From assembly GCA_016178785.1 (NCBI GenBank), contig JACOSO010000059.1, positions 1 to 64,000 on the forward strand: a stretch of 64,000 nucleotides of DNA, read 5' to 3'. Shown here piece by piece: positions 33,044 to 42,013 of this stretch; position 1 is the stretch's first letter, and every line of letters begins with the position of its first letter. This DNA comes from Bacteroidota bacterium. GTDB lineage: Bacteria; Bacteroidota; Bacteroidia; Cytophagales; Cyclobacteriaceae. The notes below the pieces were generated by a model that was not told where the DNA came from, ran no database searches, and saw only the letters and a list, made by a program, of their open reading frames with translations. The translations under genes were made by a program, and so were the position numbers.

Positions 33044-34573
33044 ATGCCTGTTCAAGAAAAAAAAACAAAAGCACTTTGGTGGATCATTGCGGCCTCCTCA
33101 GTTGGTACGCTGATTGAATGGTATGACTTTTACATTTTCGGAAGCTTGTCAACCATTTTGGCGCAGCAATTTTTTCCGAAGGGAAACCCTGCTGTTGCAT
33201 TTCTCTTAACGTTGGCCACTTTCGCAGTCGGGTTTGTCGTTCGACCTTTTGGAGCGCTCGTCTTTGGTCGGTTGGGTGATATTGTTGGGCGCAAGTACAC
33301 TTTCTTAGTCACGCTGGTTTTAATGGGCGGGTCAACGTTCCTTATCGGTTTAGTTCCCAACTATGAAACGATCGGTTTGTTTGCACCTCTTATCGTTTTG
33401 CTGTTGCGATTTGTGCAGGGCCTTGCTCTCGGGGGCGAGTACGGTGGGGCCGCCACGTATGTTGCTGAGCATTCGCCTGAAGGTAAGAGAGGATTTTATA
33501 CCAGCTTTATTCAAACCACCGCAACGCTTGGGTTATTTGTTTCACTTGGCGTGATACTCAGTGTTCGCCAGTCCATGGAAGTAGATGCATTCAACTCATG
33601 GGGCTGGCGCATTCCATTTTTGATTTCAGCAATTCTTGTAGCTATCTCAGTTTACATCCGTTTGCGAATGCAAGAGTCTCCTTTGTTTGCCAAAATCAAG
33701 GCCGAAGGGAAAATTTCTAAAAACCCGATTAAAGAAAGTTTCGGAAAAAAAGAAAACCTGAAGTTGGTGTTGCTTGCGCTTTTCGGTGCAGCCGCAGGAC
33801 AGGGAGTTATTTGGTATACAGGTCAGTTTTATGCTTTGTCATTTATTCAAAAAACGTGCAGTATCGAATTTGTGCAGTCGAATTACATCATTGCCACTGC
33901 ATTGTTAATCGGAACTCCATTGTTTGTTTTTTTTGGATGGTGGAGCGATCGGGTTGGTAGAAAATACATCATGATGACGGGAATGATTTTGGGAGTACTG
34001 CTCTATCGACCAATCTATCAGAAAATGTACTCCCTCACTGATGTCAGCAAGAAAACAGAAATAGAGAGCGGGCGCACTATCGAGCGAACAACTTCTTACA
34101 ATCTGGAGGGAGACACCATCGTCATTACTTCGTTGCTGAAGACTTTTCACGACAAGACCGTTCAAGCCGAAGTAAAAAAAAGGGCGGTCAAGAGAGACAA
34201 GTCCGTTGTTGAAGAAATAAAAAAGGAAACGACTTTAACCGGATCAAATTATTGGTGGATGGTCGCCATGATTTCTTTGCAGGTGATTTTCGTTACCATG
34301 GTGTACGGGCCGATCGCAGCATTTTTAGTAGAACTATTCCCGACTAAAATAAGATACACTTCGATGTCACTTCCGTATCATATCGGCAACGGAATTTTCG
34401 GAGGACTTACTCCCTTTATCGCCACAGCCATTTATGAATACAGCAAATCAGAAAGTAACCCAAGTGGAGATCCTATCGCGGGATTGTGGTATCCGATTAT
34501 CGTTGCAGGGATTTGTTTTGCGGTGGGGATGATTTTTCTAAAAAACAAAAGAGCAACTACTCATGAAGAATAG
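33044..34573 (+). CDS. MFS transporter of the metabolite:H+ symporter (MHS) type
   Basis: This 509-residue membrane protein begins with the MHS-type signature SSVGTLIEWYDFYIFGSL. The loop 2-3 motif GRLGDIVGRKYTF follows, then RFVQGLALGGEYGGAATYVAEH and a second half-motif WWSDRVGRKYIM. MHS carriers import dicarboxylates, osmolytes or aromatic acids with protons. The substrate is not inferable. Between helices 8 and 9 lies a polar segment of about 85 residues (from YQKMYSLTDVS to KKETTLTGSNYWW), longer than the usual loop. A perfect TATATTTG -7 box sits at 32985, without a clear -33 TTG. The 3' end forms part of a bidirectional terminator. Confidence 0.92.
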   Translation: MPVQEKKTKALWWIIAASSVGTLIEWYDFYIFGSLSTILAQQFFPKGNPAVAFLLTLATFAVGFVVRPFGALVFGRLGDIVGRKYTFLVTLVLMGGSTFLIGLVPNYETIGLFAPLIVLLLRFVQGLALGGEYGGAATYVAEHSPEGKRGFYTSFIQTTATLGLFVSLGVILSVRQSMEVDAFNSWGWRIPFLISAILVAISVYIRLRMQESPLFAKIKAEGKISKNPIKESFGKKENLKLVLLALFGAAAGQGVIWYTGQFYALSFIQKTCSIEFVQSNYIIATALLIGTPLFVFFGWWSDRVGRKYIMMTGMILGVLLYRPIYQKMYSLTDVSKKTEIESGRTIERTTSYNLEGDTIVITSLLKTFHDKTVQAEVKKRAVKRDKSVVEEIKKETTLTGSNYWWMVAMISLQVIFVTMVYGPIAAFLVELFPTKIRYTSMSLPYHIGNGIFGGLTPFIATAIYEYSKSESNPSGDPIAGLWYPIIVAGICFAVGMIFLKNKRATTHEE

Positions 34574-34592
34574 TCGCTCTCAAACATTTTTT
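34538..34592. terminator. Bidirectional terminator overlapping the MFS stop codon
   Basis: Stem arms AGAGCAACTA (34550) and TAGTCGCTCT (34571) pair with one mismatch around an 11-nt loop; the TAG stop is in the second arm. Downstream on plus is CAAACATTTTTTG, and downstream on minus is TTTGTTTTTTAG, so each convergent gene gets a U-tract. Confidence 0.6.
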
Positions 34593-34602
34593 GTTATAAA
34601 AG

Positions 34603-35811
34603 TTATGGCTTCTTATCTGTAAGCAATTTGACACCAAGAATGCTTTCCAATACAGAAGCGTCTTTGTTGCCTCCGCCTCCGTTCATATAAGTAGTAGGCA
34701 ATACAATTTTAGAAAGAGCTTCGGCTACACCGATCTTCGTATCCTTTTCAAACTGCGCGCGTTCTTGTGGGGTCAAACCGGCAGTAACTAATCTTGCGTT
34801 CGCGTACGATTTTGCATCTGCATCGGTCTTTACTTTTTGAGCCTCCAATAGTGCAGTCTGTGCTTGCAAAGCAGCTACTTCTTTTTCCTGTTGTGCTTGT
34901 GTTATCGCCTGGGCCTTAATTACTTCTTGTTCCCATTTTGCTTTTGCTGCAGCAGCTTTTCCTTGCAGCTCAGTGGTAATTGCATCCTGTTCTGCTTTTT
35001 TAGAATTCGCGATAGCGGTTTGCACTTGCATGTAGGCCTGCTGTTGTACTTTGATTTGATTTTCAACTTCTACATCGTAATCAATAGAGTTCAGCGCAAG
35101 TCCTTGCAGATTGACACCGTAAATTTTTACACTTGAGACTTCCTGTCGCATAGGCATGCCTTTTTCATCTTGCACGATTTTAACTACAGTCACCGTCTTG
35201 TCGGTGTTCATCAGATCATCGTGAACTTTAATATCTTCTTGTCTCGTTCGATAAACCCCATTGATGGATTGATCTTCAATAAACGAAAGCAAATCATTTC
35301 TTTTTTCCGCTGACGATTCTTTCGATGACATCAACGGGCCTGTCATGTAAACCGCTTTCGTCACCACTTGTCGAATCAATTGTTGTTCCACTGCCTCTTG
35401 TGAACCAAAGTCAGTGTGAAGTTTTAGCGTGGCTTTGTCATCGCTGGGCATGTACCAGCGCACAGAGCCAGAAATCTGACCATGACCACCATCATTGAAA
35501 CGGATTTTAATGGATTGATCTTCATTGACAGTGTTTTTTCCTTCATCTTTTTTACTACTAAACCAAAATTGATTCGATTTTTTATAGTGTGTAGCTGTAC
35601 CAAAACCTTGGAACACTGGCCCGGGGGTGGTGTAAATAGATATCTTTCCCGAGAACACACTTTGAATGATCACAATTTCAGAGTTGTCAACATTCTCCAC
35701 CATTTTTCCGGAGAACAGAATAAGAATCAACGCAAGAATTCCGAATCCGATCATCAGAATTTTTCTTGAATTAAGAGGAGGAACAGTCATGTTTTGCAAT
35801 GGGTTTTGCAT
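34603..35811 (-). CDS. SPFH/band-7 domain protein
   Basis: This 402-residue protein has one N-terminal transmembrane segment (ILMIGFGILALILILFSG) and an SPFH domain (from NSEIVIIQSVFSGKISIYTTPG). A long Ala/Lys/Gln/Glu-rich coiled coil follows (about 255-345: AIANSKKAEQDAITTELQGK), then a short tail. SPFH proteins oligomerise into membrane rings or cages around partner complexes. A small membrane protein gene begins the same operon 23 bp upstream. The domain is longer and more diverged than FloA or HflK. It ends at the shared terminator with the convergent MFS gene. Confidence 0.85.
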   Translation of the reverse strand: MQNPLQNMTVPPLNSRKILMIGFGILALILILFSGKMVENVDNSEIVIIQSVFSGKISIYTTPGPVFQGFGTATHYKKSNQFWFSSKKDEGKNTVNEDQSIKIRFNDGGHGQISGSVRWYMPSDDKATLKLHTDFGSQEAVEQQLIRQVVTKAVYMTGPLMSSKESSAEKRNDLLSFIEDQSINGVYRTRQEDIKVHDDLMNTDKTVTVVKIVQDEKGMPMRQEVSSVKIYGVNLQGLALNSIDYDVEVENQIKVQQQAYMQVQTAIANSKKAEQDAITTELQGKAAAAKAKWEQEVIKAQAITQAQQEKEVAALQAQTALLEAQKVKTDADAKSYANARLVTAGLTPQERAQFEKDTKIGVAEALSKIVLPTTYMNGGGGNKDASVLESILGVKLLTDKKP

Positions 35812-35834
35812 ATAGATTAAAGTTTAAGTTTGGT

Positions 35835-36116
35835 TTAATTATTAAAAAGGTTGTCTGACTCTTCTTTGAGTTCTTCAGCAGACTTGAATTTTTTATTCAC
35901 TTCATTTTGAATCGTTTTTACTTCTTTGATTTTCTCTTTGGCCTTAGCCAGTTCTTCCTCAAGAGAGGGCTCCTTTTCAGGTTCAGGCTGGGGAGTTTCA
36001 GCTCTCTTTCGGAAAGATTGAAACAAAGGCTTTCCCGTCAGGAGCGGATAAAAAAACTCAGTGATAGAAAGTAAAACAATAGCCGCAAGTAGTGCGAATT
36101 CGAGTAGAGCCCACAT
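35835..36116 (-). CDS. Small membrane protein with coiled-coil tail
   Basis: This 93-residue protein has one N-terminal hydrophobic helix (MWALLEFALLAAIVLLSITE). A Pro/Glu-rich linker and a charged helix (SLEEELAKAKEKIKEVKTIQ) predicted to form a coiled coil follow. It starts from ATG 36116 and lies 23 bp upstream of the SPFH gene, so a structural partnership is a reasonable inference. I do not recognise a named family. Confidence 0.7.
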   Translation of the reverse strand: MWALLEFALLAAIVLLSITEFFYPLLTGKPLFQSFRKRAETPQPEPEKEPSLEEELAKAKEKIKEVKTIQNEVNKKFKSAEELKEESDNLFNN

Positions 36117-36382
36117 ATAATTATTGGATTTGGTTACGAGATTTGAGACGACAAGAAACGAAATTAGTCCTTTCGATTAAGTGATTGCCGGGTGAATATT
36201 TAGTCCATGGTTATGGCGTTGGAAGCCCTTGTTTTTTGGCCCCTTTGATGCATGTTTATACGGTGAATGGGCAAAAGTAAACGATCTTTTTTCAACATTA
36301 TTTGAGAAGAATTCCTTTTCCTGACTTGCAATTGATTAGAAAATTCAACACTAAAATGTAGTTTGCAATTAAAGAATTTAGA

Positions 36383-38695
36383 GTGGCAAAAAAATCGACA
36401 TGGACCACCATTGGCAAGCGAAAGATTGAACTCTCAAATCTTGGGAAAGTTCTTTTTCCGGATGATGGAATTGTCAAAGCCGAAGTGATTGAATATTATT
36501 TGAAAATAGCGCCCACACTTTTAAATCATGTCAAAGGTCGTGCGCTTACCTTGATTCGCTTTCCTGATGGGGTGGGAGGTGAAATGTTTTATCAAAAGAA
36601 CCGGCCCGAGTGGGCGCCCGATTGGATCGAGTTCGAAACATTGGGCAAAGAGAAAAAAGATTACATCATCGCCACCGAGCCTGCATCGTTAGTGTGGCTC
36701 GCCAATTTGGCCGCACTTGAACTTCACCAACTGCACAGCCGCAAACCGAATTATGAATTTCCGGATTACATGGTGTTTGATCTCGATCCGCCTGAAGGTT
36801 ACGCGTTTTCAAAAATAACGGAACTCGCATTTGAGTTGAAGACTCACGTTGAAAGCTTTGGTTATACTGCCTTTGTAAAAACGACAGGAGGGAAGGGGGT
36901 ACACATTTGTTGCCCGCTCGAAGCGAAGTTTGATTTTCACGCTGTGTTTGAAGCAGCGCAATTGATTGCAACACCATTCGTGGATAAAAATCCGACCACT
37001 ACAACACTTCATATAAAAAAAGAAGCGCGCAAAGGCCGTGTGTTGATTGACATATATCGGATTCGATCTGGTCAGAGCATTGTTTCGCCTTACAGCTTGC
37101 GTGGAAGAACCGGTGCACCAGTTTCTATGCCGTTGACATGGGACGAACTTTCAAAATTGAAGGACCCAAAAGAACACAACATCCTGAATGCAGTAGAAAA
37201 AGTGCTGCGCGATGGCGATGCGTGGGAAGGAATGGACGTGTATGCAATAGAAATTCACACGCAAAGAAAAAAATCAGTAGCGAAAGAGTTGCCTGTAAAC
37301 CAAAAAAGAAAAACACCAGCACAATTAGAATCTTACGAAAAGAAACGCGATTTCAAAAAAACTTCCGAGCCTAAACCTGTCGTAGATATCAGCGGTGGAA
37401 ATAATTTTGTGGTGCATCGGCATCATGCTACCAACTTGCATTATGATTTGCGCCTTGAGCAGGATGGCGTCTTGAAATCCTGGGCGGTGCCGCGTGGATT
37501 ACCCCCGCATCCGGGGGTGAAGCGGTTGGCAGTTCAAACCGAAGATCACCCAATGAAATATCTCACCTTCGATGGGAAAATCCCCAAAGGTCAATATGGT
37601 GGTGGCGACATGTGGATTTATGCGTTGGGAAAATATCAAATCACGAAAGACAAGAAAGACGGATTTTATTTCCGGTTGAGCAGTAAGGAAGTAAATGGAG
37701 AGTACCGGATTTATAGAATCAAACAAAAAGAATTTTTATTAGAGCGGGTAGACGAACCGCAAGTTAACTTTTTGCATCAAGATATTGAACCGATGCTTTC
37801 AGCGAGTGCAGAAAAAATTCCGCCTAGCGATGATTTTATTTATGAAGTAAAATGGGATGGAATCCGAGCGATCGTTGTGTTAGAAGACGGACAGATAAAA
37901 ATCAGCAGCAGAAATAAAAACAACATCACCAAACAGTTTCCCGAACTGCTTGACGCAAAATCGTTTCGAGCCAATTGTGGTGTCTTCGATGCCGAGATTG
38001 TTTGTCTCGATAAATCCGGCAAACCGGAATTTAAAAGAGTGATCAACCGTCTTCAGACTTCAGGCGATTCCAACATTCAAAAGCTGAGCAAAAGCAGTCC
38101 TGCTTACTGCTACATTTTTGATTGTCTTTACCTCGATGGAAGAAGTTTGGTGAACGAGCCACTGCTCAAACGAAGAGAGTGGTTGAAGGACGCTATCCAC
38201 GGAGGCAAAGCCTATCGCATCAGCGACATCGAAGAAGACGGCCAACTGTTGCTCGATGCCGCGCGCACACATGCACTCGAGGGCATCATGGCCAAGCGCA
38301 AAGACAGCAAGTACCTGCCCGGCAAGCGCACGGATGCGTGGGTGAAAATAAAAATCCGCAACACACGCGAGGTTGTGATCATCGGCTACAATCCCGGCAA
38401 GGGCAACCGTGCCAACGCCTTTGGCGGACTGCACATAGCCGAGCGTGAAGGCGACAATTTAATTTACCGCGGCAAAGTTGGCACCGGCTTTGACGATGCC
38501 ACTCTCAAAGAAATTTTTGACGATATCAAAAAACTGAAAGAAATAAAAAAACCCATCCCACAAAAAACACTGGACGACAAAACAAGCAAGTGGGTAGAAC
38601 CCACACTGATTGCCGAAGTCACCTATGCTTCACTCACCCCAGATAAAATTTTTCGAGAACCTGTGTTTGTAAGGATGAGACCGGATTTGAGTTAG
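36383..38695 (+). CDS. ligD: DNA ligase D (POL-PE-LIG)
   Basis: This 770-residue multifunctional enzyme serves non-homologous end joining. The order is polymerase/primase (1-300, catalytic DxD at 133-135 in VFDLDPPEG), 3'-phosphoesterase (about 335-465, HRHHATNLHYDLRLEQDG) and ATP-dependent ligase (480-770, nucleophile Lys490 in KWDGIR, later YLPGKRTDAWVKIK). This is the Mycobacterium-like order; the Pseudomonas enzyme has PE-LIG-POL. The start is GTG with no alternative ATG. No ku gene lies in the window, although many genomes pair the two. The 3' portion (38150-38460) is markedly more GC-rich than the rest, giving long shadow frames. Confidence 0.96.
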   Translation: MAKKSTWTTIGKRKIELSNLGKVLFPDDGIVKAEVIEYYLKIAPTLLNHVKGRALTLIRFPDGVGGEMFYQKNRPEWAPDWIEFETLGKEKKDYIIATEPASLVWLANLAALELHQLHSRKPNYEFPDYMVFDLDPPEGYAFSKITELAFELKTHVESFGYTAFVKTTGGKGVHICCPLEAKFDFHAVFEAAQLIATPFVDKNPTTTTLHIKKEARKGRVLIDIYRIRSGQSIVSPYSLRGRTGAPVSMPLTWDELSKLKDPKEHNILNAVEKVLRDGDAWEGMDVYAIEIHTQRKKSVAKELPVNQKRKTPAQLESYEKKRDFKKTSEPKPVVDISGGNNFVVHRHHATNLHYDLRLEQDGVLKSWAVPRGLPPHPGVKRLAVQTEDHPMKYLTFDGKIPKGQYGGGDMWIYALGKYQITKDKKDGFYFRLSSKEVNGEYRIYRIKQKEFLLERVDEPQVNFLHQDIEPMLSASAEKIPPSDDFIYEVKWDGIRAIVVLEDGQIKISSRNKNNITKQFPELLDAKSFRANCGVFDAEIVCLDKSGKPEFKRVINRLQTSGDSNIQKLSKSSPAYCYIFDCLYLDGRSLVNEPLLKRREWLKDAIHGGKAYRISDIEEDGQLLLDAARTHALEGIMAKRKDSKYLPGKRTDAWVKIKIRNTREVVIIGYNPGKGNRANAFGGLHIAEREGDNLIYRGKVGTGFDDATLKEIFDDIKKLKEIKKPIPQKTLDDKTSKWVEPTLIAEVTYASLTPDKIFREPVFVRMRPDLS

Positions 38696-38759
38696 CCAGA
38701 CAGAATCTGCGATTCTTAGGAGGATGCTTGGATTTAGGGTGATTGAGACAGCTAATCAT

Positions 38760-38789
38760 TTGAGTTAAGGGATCATTTAATTAATTTTG
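38760..38789 (+). promoter_or_regulatory. Bacteroidota-type promoter of the toxin-antitoxin operon
   Basis: A -33 TTG (38760-38762) is followed by a 19-nt spacer and a perfect -7 box TAATTTTG (38782-38789; consensus TAnnTTTG). The antitoxin ATG is at 38796, so transcription would start at or just before the start codon and the mRNA would be nearly leaderless. Confidence 0.65.
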
Positions 38790-38795
38790 CTCTCT

Positions 38796-39005
38796 ATGAA
38801 AGTCCTTCTCGATATCAAAGACAGTAAAGCAGATTTTATTCTTGAGATGCTTAAGGGGTTTCCCTCTTATGTCAAAACAAAGAAGATTACCGAATCTAAG
38901 GCAGATCTATTGATAAATCTTAGAGAAGCTGTTGAGGAAGTAAGGCTGCATAAACAAGGCAAAATCAAATTGAAGACTGCTCAAGAGCTTCTGAATGAGC
39001 TATAA
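38796..39005 (+). CDS. Antitoxin of a type II toxin-antitoxin pair
   Basis: This is a 69-residue acidic/helical protein (MKVLLDIKDSKADFILEMLK) ending KTAQELLNEL. The first strand-helix unit looks like the DNA-binding/dimer part of small Bacteroidota antitoxins; no exact family name is claimed. The start is ATG 38796, three codons after a TTG that is part of the -7 promoter box. Its stop overlaps the toxin gene by 11 bp, the classic arrangement for tight coupling. Confidence 0.72.
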   Translation: MKVLLDIKDSKADFILEMLKGFPSYVKTKKITESKADLLINLREAVEEVRLHKQGKIKLKTAQELLNEL

Positions 39006-39324
39006 AATATTTCCTACACATCGATTTGAGAAGGAAATAAAAAGACTTTCGAAAAAGTATCCTTCACTTCGAAAGGAATATGCTGAGTTAATTTCACTGT
39101 TAGAGCAAGATCCTGAAACTGGGATTTCCATTGGAAACAGATGTTACAAAATCCGAATCGCGATTGCAAGCAAGGGAAGAGGTAAGAGTGTAGGAGCAAG
39201 AGTAATCACATACGTTTACGTATTGACCGAAACGATTTATCTTTTAACCATTTACGATAAATCAGAAAAATCTGATGTTCTTGAAAATGAGTTGCGTGAA
39301 ATGATTTCTGAAATTTCTTTTTAA
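38995..39324 (+). CDS. RelE/ParE-superfamily toxin
   Basis: This 109-residue protein opens YKIFPTHRFEKEIKRLSKKY. It contains CYKIRIAIASKGRGKSVGAR, then a beta-hairpin VITYVYVLTETIYLLTIYDKSEK, the fold order of RelE/ParE-family ribonuclease or gyrase toxins. Basic residues in the middle strand are consistent with RNA binding, but RelE catalytic residues cannot be mapped with certainty. The overlap with the upstream antitoxin and the shared promoter support a functional pair. Confidence 0.82.
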   Translation: MSYKIFPTHRFEKEIKRLSKKYPSLRKEYAELISLLEQDPETGISIGNRCYKIRIAIASKGRGKSVGARVITYVYVLTETIYLLTIYDKSEKSDVLENELREMISEISF

Positions 39325-39330
39325 AGATGC

Positions 39331-40380
39331 ATGACTGACCACTCACTTTATCTCAAAAATCTTTGGTATCTCGCGTTTCATGGTTCATCATTGAAGCAAG
39401 GTAAACTTGTTGGCAAAGAGATCCTTGGAGAAAAAATTGTTTTTGGCCGAGACAAAAATGGAGCCCCTTTCGCTTTGCGCGATAATTGTGCGCATCGCGG
39501 AGTTCCGCTTTCACAAGGATGGTTTAAGAATGATACGATCCAATGTTGCTATCACGGTTGGGAATTTGGTACTGATGGCGTTTGCAAAAATATTCCCGCA
39601 CTTCCGCCAGGAGGGACCGTTGATGTTTCGAAGATTAAGGTCTTTCAATATCCCTGCAAAGAAATCAGCGGAACAGTTTGGGTTTACATTCCTGAAAAGA
39701 AATTGCCGAATGTGGAACCAAAGATCCCCACGCCTGATTTGATTTTGGCCAGCAATAAAAAATTTCTTCATGTAGAGACTGTGACATTGCCCGCAGACAT
39801 CGATCACTCAGTGATTGGGTTGATTGATCCATCTCACGTTACGTTTGTTCATCAATCCTGGTATTGGCGCTCGGCAAAAAAATTAAAACTAAAAGAAAAG
39901 AAATTCGAGCCAACGCCTCTTGGCTTTAAAATGGTGAGACATGCACCATCCAATAATTCCAAAGGCTACGGCATTTTGAAAGGAGGTACTTCAACGGAAA
40001 TCACTTTTGAAATACCTGGCATTCGTACTGAACACATCAAAGTAGGGGAGAAGAATGAAATTATTTCTATAACCATACTTACTCCGCTCAACGAACGTGA
40101 AACTGAGCTCACGCATATCTTTTACAGCTCTCTCGCTATCTCCCGTTGGTTCTGGTGGCCGTTGAAAAGATTGGGTAAACAATTCATTGGGCAAGACCTG
40201 GGCGTATTTAGAAAACTAAGTGAAGGGTTGAAATCAAAACCAACGCTTTCGCTCATAGGCGAACCCGATATGCAAGCACGTTGGTATTATGAGATCAAAC
40301 GCCTGTGGGCCATCTCGCAGCAAAACAATGAGCCGTTCGTCAACCCGGTGAAGCCGCAAGTGCTTCATTGGGTGACTTAA
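39331..40380 (+). CDS. Rieske non-haem iron oxygenase
   Basis: This 349-residue protein has an N-terminal Rieske [2Fe-2S] domain: CAH at Cys53/His55 and CxxH at Cys72/His75 (CAHRGVPLSQG ... QCCYHGW). The C-terminal catalytic domain has the 2-His-1-carboxylate facial triad region (IDPSHVTFVHQSW). Relatives are oxygenase components of aromatic, chlorophyll-precursor or sterol hydroxylases. The reductase and ferredoxin partners are not adjacent, so they must come from elsewhere. It begins 6 bp after the toxin stop. Confidence 0.9.
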   Translation: MTDHSLYLKNLWYLAFHGSSLKQGKLVGKEILGEKIVFGRDKNGAPFALRDNCAHRGVPLSQGWFKNDTIQCCYHGWEFGTDGVCKNIPALPPGGTVDVSKIKVFQYPCKEISGTVWVYIPEKKLPNVEPKIPTPDLILASNKKFLHVETVTLPADIDHSVIGLIDPSHVTFVHQSWYWRSAKKLKLKEKKFEPTPLGFKMVRHAPSNNSKGYGILKGGTSTEITFEIPGIRTEHIKVGEKNEIISITILTPLNERETELTHIFYSSLAISRWFWWPLKRLGKQFIGQDLGVFRKLSEGLKSKPTLSLIGEPDMQARWYYEIKRLWAISQQNNEPFVNPVKPQVLHWVT

Positions 40381-40418
40381 TGTAAATCAGCTCTTATTTT
40401 ATTTGAATTTTTCTTGGT

Positions 40419-40826
40419 TCAGTAAGAATATTCAGGCGCTGAAATCCCGTTGCATCGAAGATAAGTCACGGCTTGCCCTCGATGATGAGTGATGTGGTCA
40501 ATGGTGGACAAGAACCCTAAAACTGTGGCGTTATTAATTTTTATTTTTTCAACAGTCGCCCTCAGTGCATCGTAAGCCCGGTTGATGTAATTGATCACAT
40601 TAGTTTTATCCTTTTCTGTTGCGGGGGGACTCCAATCGGTCTTTATTTTTTTGATGTTGTTGTCGTTCCACCATTCGATGCCATAGGCAATGTGATGAAG
40701 TAATTCTCTGAAACTCCAAACTGTTTCGGTTGGCTTTGAATCGTAGAATTTTGAGGGCATGGCTTCAGCAACGGCTAACGTGTAGTTTCTTGAATTTTCC
40801 AATGTAGTCAGCAATAGATCTTTCAT
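40419..40826 (-). CDS. DinB-family protein
   Basis: This 135-residue four-helix-bundle protein has SFRELLHHIAYGIEWW and IDHITHHRGQAVTYLR, the His residues that form the metal site of the DinB/YfiT family. Some relatives are thiol-dependent transferases (bacillithiol, mycothiol), others have unknown roles. It lies 65 bp downstream of the AraC-type regulator on the same strand and may be its target or co-transcribed with it. Confidence 0.86.
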   Translation of the reverse strand: MKDLLLTTLENSRNYTLAVAEAMPSKFYDSKPTETVWSFRELLHHIAYGIEWWNDNNIKKIKTDWSPPATEKDKTNVINYINRAYDALRATVEKIKINNATVLGFLSTIDHITHHRGQAVTYLRCNGISAPEYSY

Positions 40827-40891
40827 AGCTTTTTTTTTATCAAAAGTATAAGCAAACGTTTTTTTCGACTTAAGGAATCTTGCTCTTTTTT

Positions 40892-41740
40892 CTAAGAAAG
40901 GACTTTTGCAGATCTGAATTTTGCCGGTGGGGAATTGTACTTGTTTCTAAATGCCAAAGTGAAATGCTCAATGCTGTTAAAACCTGAAGAAAAAGCAATG
41001 TCGGCTATGGGTAAGGTCGTATTTCGCAAAAGCAATTCCGAGTTTTTGAGGCGGATGTTCAATAAAAATTGATGTGGTGAATACGAAGTAAAAGTTTTGA
41101 AAATACGGCTGAAATGGAAAGGACTTGCGCAGCAGTATGAAGCAAGCTCCATAAGGGAAATGTCGTTTGTGTAGTTTTGTGTGAGGTATTCCTTCGCCTT
41201 CTCGATCGTGATCAGATGATTTTTCTTCAAGCGTGAGTTGATTCGGTAATCCGGTTTGTAGTCGGTGAGATTGTTTAAAACCGTTTCAACAACCTCGATC
41301 ACCAAATTGTCGATATTCAGTTTGTCGGATTTGCTAATGATCGATCGGAGGATCAGAAAATGAAGGAACTCAATTTCGGGTTTTGTTTTGAGTAATGTGG
41401 AGTGAAGGTCATTATCAAATAAGAACTTTACACCTCCATATTGCTCCATTAGCTCGTTGTAAAAACTGAGCTTAAAATCGAAGATGGTACACTCATCAGG
41501 GACAGCATGTGCGTGCGTAACTGTTCGTTCGTAGTAAGGCTTTGTGACTAAAATGCAACCATTGTACGAATCCAGCGAATGGCGAAATACATTGAAAAGA
41601 AAATTCCCTTTGCGCACGAAACTGATGCAAAAAGACTCACCATATTCCGGCTTTGAAGTGCGGCAATCGGTGCATCGACATTTGAAGTCAAGCACACGAT
41701 AAAAATCCGATTCGTACAGCGTGTGGATGTCGGCCTCCAT
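40892..41740 (-). CDS. AraC-family transcriptional regulator
   Basis: The protein is about 282 residues from ATG 41740; an open frame upstream to 41794 lies in the RNase P RNA and is rejected. The N-terminal ligand domain carries a cysteine cluster CRCTDC (within FKCRCTDCRTS) and another Cys in GESFCISF, suggesting redox or metal sensing. The C-terminal domain has the double helix-turn-helix of the family: NDISLMELASYCCASPFHFS and TLPIADIAFSSGFNSIEHF. The start is only 16 bp past the 3' end of rnpB on the same strand, so its promoter probably lies within rnpB, or it is read through from it. Confidence 0.88.
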   Translation of the reverse strand: MEADIHTLYESDFYRVLDFKCRCTDCRTSKPEYGESFCISFVRKGNFLFNVFRHSLDSYNGCILVTKPYYERTVTHAHAVPDECTIFDFKLSFYNELMEQYGGVKFLFDNDLHSTLLKTKPEIEFLHFLILRSIISKSDKLNIDNLVIEVVETVLNNLTDYKPDYRINSRLKKNHLITIEKAKEYLTQNYTNDISLMELASYCCASPFHFSRIFKTFTSYSPHQFLLNIRLKNSELLLRNTTLPIADIAFSSGFNSIEHFTLAFRNKYNSPPAKFRSAKVLS

Positions 41741-41785
41741 ATTTGAAGAAAAAAATAAAAGCAAACCTGTAAGCCGGGTTCTGTA

Positions 41786-41801
41786 CCCCGACAAGTCGGG
41801 G
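41786..41801. repeat. Palindrome copy 1 in rnpB
   Basis: This is a perfect 16-bp palindrome with core CCCGACAAGTCGGG. In the RNA it forms a hairpin directly before the conserved ACAGAACCCGGCTTA block, a P19-like position. Confidence 0.85.
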
Positions 41802-41997
41802 TGCCTATCATTTATCTAGCCGTACAGTCGCCTGCACGATCGAGCAGCCTACCCAACCACGCCAGCTTGCGCATGCCGCGGGCCGCGGCATCTTTCGAAG
41901 CGTGGCCTATTTGGCCTTTCAACCCGTAAGGCTTGCCATGCTCACATCATCACTGATATGCCGGTGAGCTCTTACCTCACCTTTTCACCTTTTCCCA

Positions 41998-42013
41998 TCC
42001 CGACAAGTCGGGA
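41998..42013. repeat. Palindrome copy 2 in rnpB
   Basis: The 16-bp palindrome TCCCGACAAGTCGGGA has the same 14-bp core as copies 1 and 3 but a T/A outer pair. It falls at the tip of P12 by alignment from memory to E. coli RNase P RNA. Confidence 0.85.

Noticed and set aside
36117-36382. Possible small gene or RNA upstream of ligD
   Set aside because: No ORF with a good start and no strong hairpin; a TACTTTTG box on minus lacks a -33 partner.
38060-38448. Overlapping ORFs on both strands inside ligD
   Set aside because: They follow the GC-rich stretch of the ligase domain; the ligD frame carries the conserved ligase residues.
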